From a virus, in the IMG/VR virus record IMGVR_UViG_3300044808_000007, positions 1-41,682 of that record: a stretch of 41,682 nt of DNA; one strand, 5' to 3'. The translations under genes and the position numbers were made by a program. The notes beneath the pieces are model-generated. The model saw nothing but the letters and a program-made list of their open reading frames with translations, was not told the DNA's origin and searched no databases. Each line of letters starts with the position of its first letter. Within the stretch, counting starts at the first letter, position 1. This document shows positions 35,714 to 41,682 of this stretch, piece by piece.

Positions 35714-36480
35714 TCACCGCCATTTCGATGTGGAAGAACGAGGCGGACATCGGCCCGACGATCATCCGCCACCTGCTGGCCGAGGGCATAGACCTCATCA
35801 TCGTGGCCGATAACGGCTCGACAGATGGCACCCGCGATCACCTCGCCGATTTCGCCAAGCACGCCCCCGTCGAAGTGGTGGACGACCCCGAGCCGGCCTA
35901 CTTCCAGTCGGCCAAAATGACTCGTCTCGCCCACATGGCCGGCCAACGGGGGGCGACGTACATCGTGGCATTTGACGCCGACGAGTTGTGGTACTCCCCA
36001 CACGGCCGGCTCGGTGACGTGCTGCGAAACGCGGTACACCCGGTTCAGTGGGTCGAGGGCATGTACCACATCCCTCACGACGACGACGATCCCGACGAGT
36101 CCGACCCGATCCGTCGCATGGTGCATCGCAGAGCGGGGCGAGATTGCCCGCAGTCCAAGGTCTGCTTCCGCTACCTGCCCACCATCCGTATCGCCCAAGG
36201 CAACCACCGGGTGGAGCACCCAGGCGCCTACGGCCAGGGGCTGGTCGCCTTTCGGGAGTTCCAGTACCGCTCCTACGAACACTTCGTCCACAAGGTCAGG
36301 CAAGGCAAGGCCGCCTACGACGCGGGCGGCGAGGGGCTGCATCCCGAGCTCGGGATTCACTGGCGCCGCCTCGGCGCGTTGAGCGACGCCGAGCTCGAGG
36401 TCGAGTGGAAGGACTACCTCGCCACCCCGACCGTCTACGACCCGGCGCCGTTGCGAACCACCGAACTGGCGAGGAGTTGA
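35710..36480 (+). CDS. GT2-family glycosyltransferase
   Basis: The 256-aa protein starts at GTG in GTGA. VITAISMWKNEADIGPTIIRHLLAEGIDLIIVADNGSTDGT is the GT2 (Glyco_tranf_2_4) opening, and YIVAFDADELWY (Asp89-x-Asp91) the metal site. A following YHIPHDDDD and ending HPELGIHWRRLG are common in this group. It completes a four-gene overlapped set between the capsid region and the head-tail connector. Confidence 0.85.
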   Translation: MITAISMWKNEADIGPTIIRHLLAEGIDLIIVADNGSTDGTRDHLADFAKHAPVEVVDDPEPAYFQSAKMTRLAHMAGQRGATYIVAFDADELWYSPHGRLGDVLRNAVHPVQWVEGMYHIPHDDDDPDESDPIRRMVHRRAGRDCPQSKVCFRYLPTIRIAQGNHRVEHPGAYGQGLVAFREFQYRSYEHFVHKVRQGKAAYDAGGEGLHPELGIHWRRLGALSDAELEVEWKDYLATPTVYDPAPLRTTELARS

Positions 36481-36483
36481 GAC

Positions 36484-37107
36484 ATGGCAGCAACCGCTAT
36501 CGACCTCGTCTCCCTCGATGAAGCCAGGGCCGCACTCAACGTGCAGGACGTGGACTGGAGCCTCGACTCCGAGCTGGAGTCCTACATCACCGCCGTCTCC
36601 CAGCGACTGGATGATCTGTGCGGACCCATCGTCAAGCGGACGGTGACCGACGAGCAGTACCCCGGTGGCGGGCGGTCCATCGTTCTTCGGCAGGCGCCGG
36701 CATCTCCGACCGCGGCGTCGGAGATCATCTCGGTGACGGAGTACGCAAGCGGGACGGCGCAGACCCTCACGGCTGAAGGTCTCACCACCTCCACGGCCAC
36801 CGACTACGACTTCGACCCGACGACGGGCATCCTGCACCGGCGCTCGACATGGTCCGACGGCACCTTCGGTGCCCAGCGGGTCAAGGTCACCTACCTCGCC
36901 GGGCGGTACGACGACACCTTCTCCGTCGCTCCGAAGTTCAAGCAGGCGGCGGTCATCATGCTCAGTCACCTGTGGCGGGCCGAGCAGGGCGTCGGTGGTT
37001 CTTCGACGTTCGGCGTGCAGGAAGCCACGGGCATCCCCACCTTCGGTGTGCCCAACGCCGTGCTCGAACTGCTGGCAGACGAACGGCGAGCCCCGGCGGT
37101 GGCCTGA
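36484..37107 (+). CDS. Head-tail connector protein (gp6-like)
   Basis: The 207-aa protein starts at ATG after GAGGAGTTGAG. DLVSLDEARAALNVQDVDWSLDSELESYITAVSQRLDDLCGP is the helical start of phage head-tail adaptors, followed by a beta insert (DYDFDPTTGILHRRS, VKVTYLAGRYDD) and PKFKQAAVIMLSHLWRAEQG. It would bind under the portal ring. Confidence 0.85.
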   Translation: MAATAIDLVSLDEARAALNVQDVDWSLDSELESYITAVSQRLDDLCGPIVKRTVTDEQYPGGGRSIVLRQAPASPTAASEIISVTEYASGTAQTLTAEGLTTSTATDYDFDPTTGILHRRSTWSDGTFGAQRVKVTYLAGRYDDTFSVAPKFKQAAVIMLSHLWRAEQGVGGSSTFGVQEATGIPTFGVPNAVLELLADERRAPAVA

Positions 37108-37580
37108 TGGGAACGTCTCGGTCGGCCGGCGAACTGTCCCGGAAGTTGCGGGGTGCTGCAGGAGCGATCGAGGGCGCCGCAAGGGACGGCGTCGGCAAGT
37201 CCGCGCTGATGGTGAAGAAATCGGTCCAAGCCGAGCTCGTGCGCGTTGGAGTGCGTGGGGGACGACTCCGCGGGGTGGGGAAGAAGGGCGCCAGGATCGG
37301 CGTCCGCTACGACGTGAAGGGCACCAAGAACCCGACGGCGTTGGTGCGGGCAACCGGACCCTTCCACCTGATCGAACGTGGGACGAAGCCCCACACGATC
37401 ACCCCGAAGAAGAAGGGCGGGGCCATCAACATCGCCGGGACCGGGCCGCGGCGATTCGCCAAGCACCCCGGCACGCGTGGGAAGCATCCGTGGGCCAAGG
37501 GCGTCAATCGCGTCCTCCCGCTGGTGCCGAAGGTGATGGCCCGTGAACAGTCCGCGTCACTGAACCGGTACTTCGGATGA
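37107..37580 (+). CDS. Head closure/tail completion protein (gp10-like)
   Basis: The 157-aa basic protein starts at ATG in TGATG. The helix GELSRKLRGAAGAIEGAARDGVGKSALMVKKSV is followed by beta strands (GARIGVRYDVKG, LVRATGPFHLIERGTKPHTITPKKKGGAI) and HPGTRGKHPW, a set common in HK97 gp10-type neck proteins of actinophages. It lies between connector and tail terminator, as expected. Confidence 0.8.
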   Translation: MGTSRSAGELSRKLRGAAGAIEGAARDGVGKSALMVKKSVQAELVRVGVRGGRLRGVGKKGARIGVRYDVKGTKNPTALVRATGPFHLIERGTKPHTITPKKKGGAINIAGTGPRRFAKHPGTRGKHPWAKGVNRVLPLVPKVMAREQSASLNRYFG

Positions 37581-37975
37581 GCCGCACCACGGTTGCGGCT
37601 GCCAAGGCCGAGCTCTACGCGCTCCTCTGGTCAGCCAATGCTCCGACCTTCTCCGCAACGGGCGTCGACACCTCGTCTATCCATGTCTACGACCACGAAC
37701 CAAAGCAGATGACCCACCCCTTCTCGGTGACCATCGCGACTGCCGGGTTCACCCCGGATGACTGGGTGTTGGCGGTGCGGATCTACGCCGATACCGCGCG
37801 GGCGGACGCGAAGACGGCGCAGGACCAGCTCGACCTGCTCATCCCTGCGGTCGATGTGAAGATCGGCAGCAACGGTGGCTTCGGGCCGAGCTCGTGGGAG
37901 ATCGACTGGGACGCGGACCTCGACGCGCTTATCGCAACGAACCTCCTCAACGTCGGTCGACAGGACTACTTCTGA
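37577..37975 (+). CDS. Tail terminator protein
   Basis: The 132-aa protein starts at ATG in ATGA. TTVAAAKAELYALLWSANAP, VYDHEPKQMTHPFSVTIATAGFTPDDWVLAVRIYADT, then DQLDLLIPAVDVKIG is the alpha/beta pattern of lambda gpU/HK97-type tail terminators. It caps the tail tube where it joins the head. Confidence 0.82.
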   Translation: MSRTTVAAAKAELYALLWSANAPTFSATGVDTSSIHVYDHEPKQMTHPFSVTIATAGFTPDDWVLAVRIYADTARADAKTAQDQLDLLIPAVDVKIGSNGGFGPSSWEIDWDADLDALIATNLLNVGRQDYF

Positions 37976-38997
37976 TGCGGATTCTCTGCATTGAGCCCGG
38001 CTTCATGTTCAGCGTCCAGGACGTTCACAACGGGTGGGCGCGGGCGTTCAAGCAGCTCGGGCACGAGGTCCGCACTCTCAACCTGGCGGATCGGATCGGG
38101 TTCTACAGCAACGCCTACGTCAATACCGACCAGGGGATGACCAAGGTCTGTGACGAGGGGGAGGCGTTCCACAACGCCTCCAAGGGCATAGAGATCGCCT
38201 GCTACGAGTTCTGGCCCGACATCGTCTTCATCACGTCGTGTTTCTTCGTGCCGCAGTTCATCCTCAAGGTCATCAAGGCGCGCGGGCACAAGCTCGTCCT
38301 CATGCACACCGAGTCTCCGTTTGAAGACGACCGTCAGGTGCGGCTAGCTCCGTATGCGGACATCAACCTGATCAACGACCCGACGAACCTGCGCCTGTTC
38401 CGAGAGTACGGACGCACCGAGTACCAGCCTCACAACTACGACCCCGACGTCCATCGCCCTCGCCCCTCACAGCCCGACCTGGCATCCGACTTCTGCTTCG
38501 TCGGCACCGGGTACCCATCACGAATCGAGTTCTTCGAGAAGGTCGACTGGGCCGGCGTCGACGCGTGCTTTGCCGGCACCTGGGCCGGGACGGACGACGG
38601 CTCGCCGCTCCGCAAGTTCCTGGCGCACGACATCCATGACTGCGTCGACAACTCCGACGCGGTCGACCTCTACGCCTCCACCAAGCTCAGTGCCAACCTC
38701 TACCGAATCGAAGCACAGCGCCCTGAACTGGCCCGCGGGTGGGCGATGGGGCCCAGAGAGGTCGAGCTGGCCGCCTGCGGCGTTCCCTTTCTCCGCCAGC
38801 GGGGCGGTGAAGGTGACGAGGTGCTCGGGTTCCTGCCCACCTTCGACACGCCGGCCGACTTCAGCTTCCAACTTCGCCACTGGCTCGCACAGCCCGAGGA
38901 CGACCTCCGCGAGCTTGGGCAACGGGCCCGCGAAGCCGTGGCCGACCGCACGTTCATCAGTTCCGCTCGCCGTCTCCTGACGCTGCTCGAGCAGTAG
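37975..38997 (+). CDS. GT-B glycosyltransferase (CgeB-like), inserted before the major tail protein
   Basis: The 340-aa protein starts at ATG in TGATG. MRILCIEPGFMFSVQDVHNGWARAFKQLGHEV opens a Rossmann domain; PDIVFITSCFFVPQFILKVIKARGHKLVLMHTESPFEDDRQ and PHNYDPDVHRP are usual in CgeB-like glycosyltransferases. The second half (SDFCFVGTGYPSRIEFFEKVDW, WAMGPREVELAACGVPFLRQRGGEGDEVLG) carries the donor site with ExxxxGxP. It separates tail terminator from major tail protein, an unusual place. The likely target is a tail or head protein. Confidence 0.82.
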   Translation: MRILCIEPGFMFSVQDVHNGWARAFKQLGHEVRTLNLADRIGFYSNAYVNTDQGMTKVCDEGEAFHNASKGIEIACYEFWPDIVFITSCFFVPQFILKVIKARGHKLVLMHTESPFEDDRQVRLAPYADINLINDPTNLRLFREYGRTEYQPHNYDPDVHRPRPSQPDLASDFCFVGTGYPSRIEFFEKVDWAGVDACFAGTWAGTDDGSPLRKFLAHDIHDCVDNSDAVDLYASTKLSANLYRIEAQRPELARGWAMGPREVELAACGVPFLRQRGGEGDEVLGFLPTFDTPADFSFQLRHWLAQPEDDLRELGQRAREAVADRTFISSARRLLTLLEQ

Positions 38998-38998
38998 T

Positions 38999-39014
38999 CC
39001 CCCCTGCCGGGGGG
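38999..39014 (+). terminator. Short GC hairpin after the glycosyltransferase
   Basis: CCCCCC-TGCC-GGGGGG directly follows the TAG, with TTAC after it. It lies 22 bases before a second, stronger hairpin. Confidence 0.5.
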
Positions 39015-39035
39015 TTACCCGGCAACAACCAGCCG

Positions 39036-39061
39036 AAGGCCATCCCGCGAGGGGTGGCCTT
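39036..39061 (+). terminator. Terminator-type hairpin before the major tail protein
   Basis: AAGGCCATCCC-GCGA-GGGGTGGCCTT forms an 11-bp stem with one G-U pair and a GNRA loop, ending in TTT. The right arm contains GTG 39054, the only canonical in-frame start near the tail gene, so that codon would be paired. Either transcription partly ends here or RNA is cut here to give a separate tail-protein message. Confidence 0.7.
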
Positions 39062-39080
39062 TCCCATTGGAGGTAACGCC

Positions 39081-39479
39081 ATCGCACGCATAGCGGGCCG
39101 TAACTGCCGTGTTTACGTGGACATCGCGGGAAGCAGCAACGCCGCGCTCGTCCCTTTCATCAAGTCCTGGTCGCATGAGCGGGCCGTGGATCGCTTCGAC
39201 GTGACCGCCTACGGCGACACGAACAAGGCCTACGTCCAGGGTCTCCCCGACGCCAAGGGCTCCTACTCGGGGTTCTGGGACGACTCGACGGCGCAGTTCT
39301 ACACCGCCGCCACCGACGGCGTGAGCCGCAAGACCTACGTCTATCCGAACATCTCGGACCCGACGAAGTACTTCTACGGCTACGCCTTCTACGACACCTC
39401 CGAGGAGTTCCCCGTCGACGGCGCCGCGACCATCTCCGGCTCGTGGGCCGCCGATGGCGTGTGGTCGAAGGTCGGTTGA
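39081..39479 (+). CDS. Major tail protein, probable AUC start
   Basis: The tail-tube subunit, 132 aa from ATC 39081. GGAGG lies seven bases before this codon. The sequence (I/M)ARIAGRNCRVYVDIAG is where homologues begin as I recall them (MARIAGRNG-R-x-YV). DRFDVTAYGDTNKAYVQGLPDAKGSYSGFWDD and AATISGSWAADGVW are the tube-fold signatures. The only other candidate, GTG 39054, adds nine residues, lies inside the terminator stem at 39036-39061 and has no ribosome site. AUC is a very rare start, so a sequencing change from ATG must also be considered. Gene identity is sure; the start is open. Confidence 0.88.
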   Translation: MARIAGRNCRVYVDIAGSSNAALVPFIKSWSHERAVDRFDVTAYGDTNKAYVQGLPDAKGSYSGFWDDSTAQFYTAATDGVSRKTYVYPNISDPTKYFYGYAFYDTSEEFPVDGAATISGSWAADGVWSKVG

Positions 39480-39880
39480 TGCCGTTCATCTTCAACCTCG
39501 ACGGCCACGAGTTCACCTCCGACGACCTCACGGTCGAGGAGGCGGTGCGAATCGAGGAGCTCATGGGCAAGTCGTGGCTGGACATCAACCCCGTCCTCCA
39601 CGGCTCGGCCTTCCGCGCGATGGCGATCACCTTCCTGTCCACACACATGGATAGGAAGGACGCCATCGCGTTCGTCGGCGCGATCAAGTTGAACAAGGTG
39701 CTCGACCACGTCCGCTGGGTCGAAGAAGACGACCTCCCGGTGGAGTTCGAGGACGGCATCCCAAAATCGGAGGAGGCCACGGACGGCACTTCGACAAGTG
39801 GGTCTGCTGGGCCTACAAGCGGTTCGGATGGCCCCCCAACGTCACGCGCCAGCAGAGCATCCGTGACCTCAAGCTCCTGA
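39479..39880 (+). CDS. Tail assembly chaperone G
   Basis: The 133-aa protein starts at ATG in TGATG with the tail protein stop. MPFIFNLDGHEFTSDDLTVEEAVRIEELMGKSW, then FLSTHMDRKDAIAFVGAIKLNKVLDHV is the G-type chaperone pattern. It binds the tape measure protein during tail assembly. After Lys96 the zero frame reads a low-complexity Ser/Thr/Gly tail of 37 residues, as usual for the unshifted product. A slippery CCCAAAA lies at 39760. Confidence 0.85.
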   Translation: MPFIFNLDGHEFTSDDLTVEEAVRIEELMGKSWLDINPVLHGSAFRAMAITFLSTHMDRKDAIAFVGAIKLNKVLDHVRWVEEDDLPVEFEDGIPKSEEATDGTSTSGSAGPTSGSDGPPTSRASRASVTSSS

Positions 39881-39897
39881 ACGAGTCCTTAGCCTGA
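39479..39897 (+). CDS. Tail assembly chaperone G-T, -1 frameshift product
   Basis: A -1 shift at CCCAAAA (39760-39766) joins the first 96 codons of G to 43 codons in the other frame, which read IGGGHGRHFDKWVCWAYKRFGW, then VTRQQSIRDLKLLNESLA, ending TGA 39895-39897 in TGATG at the tape measure start. Total 139 aa. The helical T part is far better ordered than the zero-frame tail. This is the conserved layout of lambda-like G/GT chaperones. Confidence 0.82.
39760..39766 (+). promoter_or_regulatory. Slippery heptamer for -1 frameshifting
   Basis: C CCA AAA is in the right phase for the G frame (CCA 39761-39763, AAA 39764-39766) and allows both tRNAs to re-pair on CCC AAA. It is the only such heptamer seen near the end of the G gene. 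Confidence 0.82.
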
Positions 39898-41682
39898 TGC
39901 CCGGCCTCGTCGAACGTTTCCTCATCAAGATCGACGCCGAAACCGGCGGTGCGGTTCGTGAGTTCCGCAAGGTCTCGACCGAGTCGGACAAGATGGGCAA
40001 GTCCTCTGGGATCGCCGGAAAGGCGATGAGTGCCCTCGGGATCGAGGGGCGTCTCAGCGGGTCAGCACTGAAGGCCGGGATTGTCACGGGCGCCGCCGCC
40101 GCCGGCACCGCGTTGGCGATCTTTGCAGTCAAGGGCATTCAGGCGGCGAGCGATCTTCAAGAGCAGATCAGCGCGACGACGGTGGTCTTCGGCAAGAACT
40201 CGGCCGAAGTGCAGCGGTGGGCCAAGGGCGGCGCCGAGTCCTTCGGGCAGTCCCAGCGTGCAGCGTTGGAGGCGGCGAACGGATTCGGCACGCTCTTTGA
40301 CACCCTCGGCATCGGACCCAATCTCACTGCCAAGTTCTCCGAGGGGTTCACGCAGCTGGCGGCAGACCTCGCCAGCTTCAAGAACACCTCCATCGAGGAT
40401 GCAACCCAGGCATTGAAGTCCGGCTTGGTCGGTGAGGCCGAGCCGCTTCGCAAGTACGGCATCCTCCTGAACGAGACGGCAGTCAAGAACAAGGCGCTGC
40501 AACTGGGGATCGGTGGGACGGCTGGCGCTCTGTCCGAACAGGAGAAGGTGTTCGTCCGTTCGCAGCTGATCCTCGAGCAGACCGGACAAGCACAAGGCGA
40601 CTTCGCAAGGACGTCAGGCAGTCTCGCCAACCAGCAGCGCGTCTTGAGTGCTGAGGTCGAAAACCTCTCTGCCGAGCTGGGCCAATCGCTGGTCCCAGCC
40701 GCCAGCGGCGCAGTAAGCATCCTGACCTCGCTGATCCGAACGGTGAACTCGTTCAAGGCTCCCGAGTGGCTGACGAGTGGTGCACTCAAGCCGCTTCAGA
40801 CGCCACCGAAGGAGTGGTTCACTGTCCCGGAGGGCGCCCACAAGCCGCTCGACAGCTTGCTTCTCAAGATCGGCGTTCTGAAGGAGCGGCAGAAGGAAAC
40901 GGCAACATCGGCGCAGCAACTCGCCGATGCGATGGGGAAGTCGTCGACGGCCAGCGAAGCCGCCGGGAAAGCGCAGGCGATTTACGCCAGTCTGCTGTTC
41001 TCAGGTGCCGCCTCATCCGATGAGTTGAAGGGCGCCCAGCAGGGACTCGCCGAGGCATCCGCCAAGGCTGCGGCCGAGCAGAAGGCGCTGGCCGAGGCGA
41101 TGAAGTCGCCCGAGGAGAGGGCGAAGGAACAAGAGGCCGCGGTTACGTCACTGCGCGGCGTCCTCCTCGGAACGGCGTCCGCGCAACACAGCGTGGCTGA
41201 CGCCGACCGTGGAGTGCGGGACGCCAGCGAACGCGTCTCCGATGCACGGCAGCGCCTCAACGAGCTGCTCCGCAAAGGCAAGGTCGACGCCGAGGCAGTG
41301 TCGGACGCACAGTACGCGCTCGCCCAGTCCGTGCGGTCGGTCACGGCTGCGCAGGAAGACCTCGCCAACGCTCAGGAGCGGCTGAACACCCTTCGCAGCG
41401 GCGGTGACCCCGAGAACCGTGACGACGCCAAACGTGGCGTGACCTCGTCGATGCTGGGTGTCGAGCGCGCACAACGACGGGTCGTTGAAGCGCAGAAGGC
41501 TCTCAACGAAGCGCGCAAGAAGGGGGACACCGACGGCGTCAAGGACGCCCAACTCTCCCTGCGGGAAGCCCAGTTGGGAGTCCTCGATGCTCAGGATCAA
41601 CTCCAGGAGTCCCAGAGCCGGCTGAACGAGGTCACGGGCCAGGGGACCGAAGGCGCGAGGGCGCTTGACGAAGCCCAGCGCG
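39897..41682 (+). CDS. Tape measure protein, N-terminal part (continues at base 1)
   Basis: ATG 39897 overlaps the chaperone stop. The frame stays open to the end and joins 1-1080, giving 912 aa. Residues 40-80 are hydrophobic (LKAGIVTGAAAAGTALAIFAVK), then follows the tape-measure core (DLQEQISATTVVFGKNSAEVQRWAKGGAESFGQSQ; ASFKNTSIEDATQALKSGLVGEAEPLRKYGI; SLANQQRVLSAEVENLSAELG). From about residue 370 Ala/Gln/Asp-rich coiled coils repeat. It would span the tail tube and set its length; at roughly 1.5 angstrom per residue the tail would be about 135 nm. The C-terminal peptidase-like domain is in the other part. Confidence 0.93.
   Translation, partial: MPGLVERFLIKIDAETGGAVREFRKVSTESDKMGKSSGIAGKAMSALGIEGRLSGSALKAGIVTGAAAAGTALAIFAVKGIQAASDLQEQISATTVVFGKNSAEVQRWAKGGAESFGQSQRAALEAANGFGTLFDTLGIGPNLTAKFSEGFTQLAADLASFKNTSIEDATQALKSGLVGEAEPLRKYGILLNETAVKNKALQLGIGGTAGALSEQEKVFVRSQLILEQTGQAQGDFARTSGSLANQQRVLSAEVENLSAELGQSLVPAASGAVSILTSLIRTVNSFKAPEWLTSGALKPLQTPPKEWFTVPEGAHKPLDSLLLKIGVLKERQKETATSAQQLADAMGKSSTASEAAGKAQAIYASLLFSGAASSDELKGAQQGLAEASAKAAAEQKALAEAMKSPEERAKEQEAAVTSLRGVLLGTASAQHSVADADRGVRDASERVSDARQRLNELLRKGKVDAEAVSDAQYALAQSVRSVTAAQEDLANAQERLNTLRSGGDPENRDDAKRGVTSSMLGVERAQRRVVEAQKALNEARKKGDTDGVKDAQLSLREAQLGVLDAQDQLQESQSRLNEVTGQGTEGARALDEAQR
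41556..41682. repeat. Terminal 127-bp direct repeat, right copy
   Basis: Identical to bases 1-127. It joins the ends into a circle of about 41,555 bp and restores the tape measure reading frame. Confidence 0.95.

Noticed and set aside
35461-37353. Minus-strand open frame of 630 codons
   Set aside because: It lies opposite three well-supported genes (methyltransferase, GT2, connector) and has no recognisable domain.
1-41682. Physical direct terminal repeats of 127 bp
   Set aside because: The length equals a common assembly k-mer and the repeat lies within the tape measure gene; a real terminus there would cut an essential gene.
1-41682. tRNA or tmRNA genes
   Set aside because: No stretch with a convincing T-arm, anticodon arm and acceptor pairing was noticed; a covariance search was not possible.

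Overview
The window is a complete temperate tailed-phage genome, closed on itself. Bases 1-127 are repeated exactly at 41556-41682 and the tape measure gene runs through that joint, so the unique circle is about 41,555 bp. It encodes an HK97-type head (portal, S21-type protease, capsid), a long non-contractile tail (tail terminator, major tail protein, frameshifted G/GT chaperones, tape measure) and a tyrosine integrase with a repressor. It is therefore a siphovirus-like member of Caudoviricetes. High G+C, very frequent GTG starts, an Rpf-like transglycosylase, a BldC-like regulator and an LmbU-like domain point to an actinobacterial host. No LysB-like mycolylarabinogalactan esterase was seen, which argues mildly against a mycolic-acid host.

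Layout on the circle. 22.3-25.7 kb: fibre or other virion genes of uncertain role, including one built from 18 ten-residue repeats. 25.7-26.8 kb: two HNH genes. 26.9-39.9 kb: small and large terminase, an Sm-like small protein, portal, protease, capsid, an HNH gene fused to a small head gene, four glycosyltransferase/methyltransferase genes, connector, head closure, tail terminator, a fifth sugar-transfer gene, major tail protein and chaperones. 39.9 kb through the joint to 1.08 kb: tape measure. 1.1-7.6 kb: a minus-strand LAGLIDADG gene, minor tail proteins, amidase endolysin, small membrane proteins with a holin candidate, a YegP-like protein and a pectate-lyase-fold spike, closed by a strong terminator. 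7.6-9.25 kb: leftward lysogeny unit (repressor, integrase, lipoprotein). 9.25-22.2 kb: one rightward early operon of small overlapping genes. It includes an MT-A70 methylase, a PD-(D/E)XK nuclease candidate, an ERF annealing protein, a NinG-like HNH protein, an Rpf-like lipoprotein, a winged-helix replication protein, and two more DNA methyltransferases.

The least ordinary features are these. (1) A start-codon-spanning motif, (A/G)TGGCGA, begins 15 open reading frames between 16.9 and 21.5 kb. Two of them are 8-9 codon minigenes, and one gene pair shares a 120-bp 3' module while differing at the 5' end. (2) A probable virion-glycosylation cassette is split between two places in the head-tail operon. 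(3) The major tail protein appears to start at AUC behind a perfect Shine-Dalgarno, just after a terminator hairpin that buries the only upstream GTG. (4) Homing endonucleases sit at structural-gene borders; one has left a duplicated gene start and a palindromic ribosome-binding site readable on both strands, and another is fused to a head gene. (5) The repressor-integrase arrangement resembles integration-dependent immunity, with a predicted leaderless early transcript.
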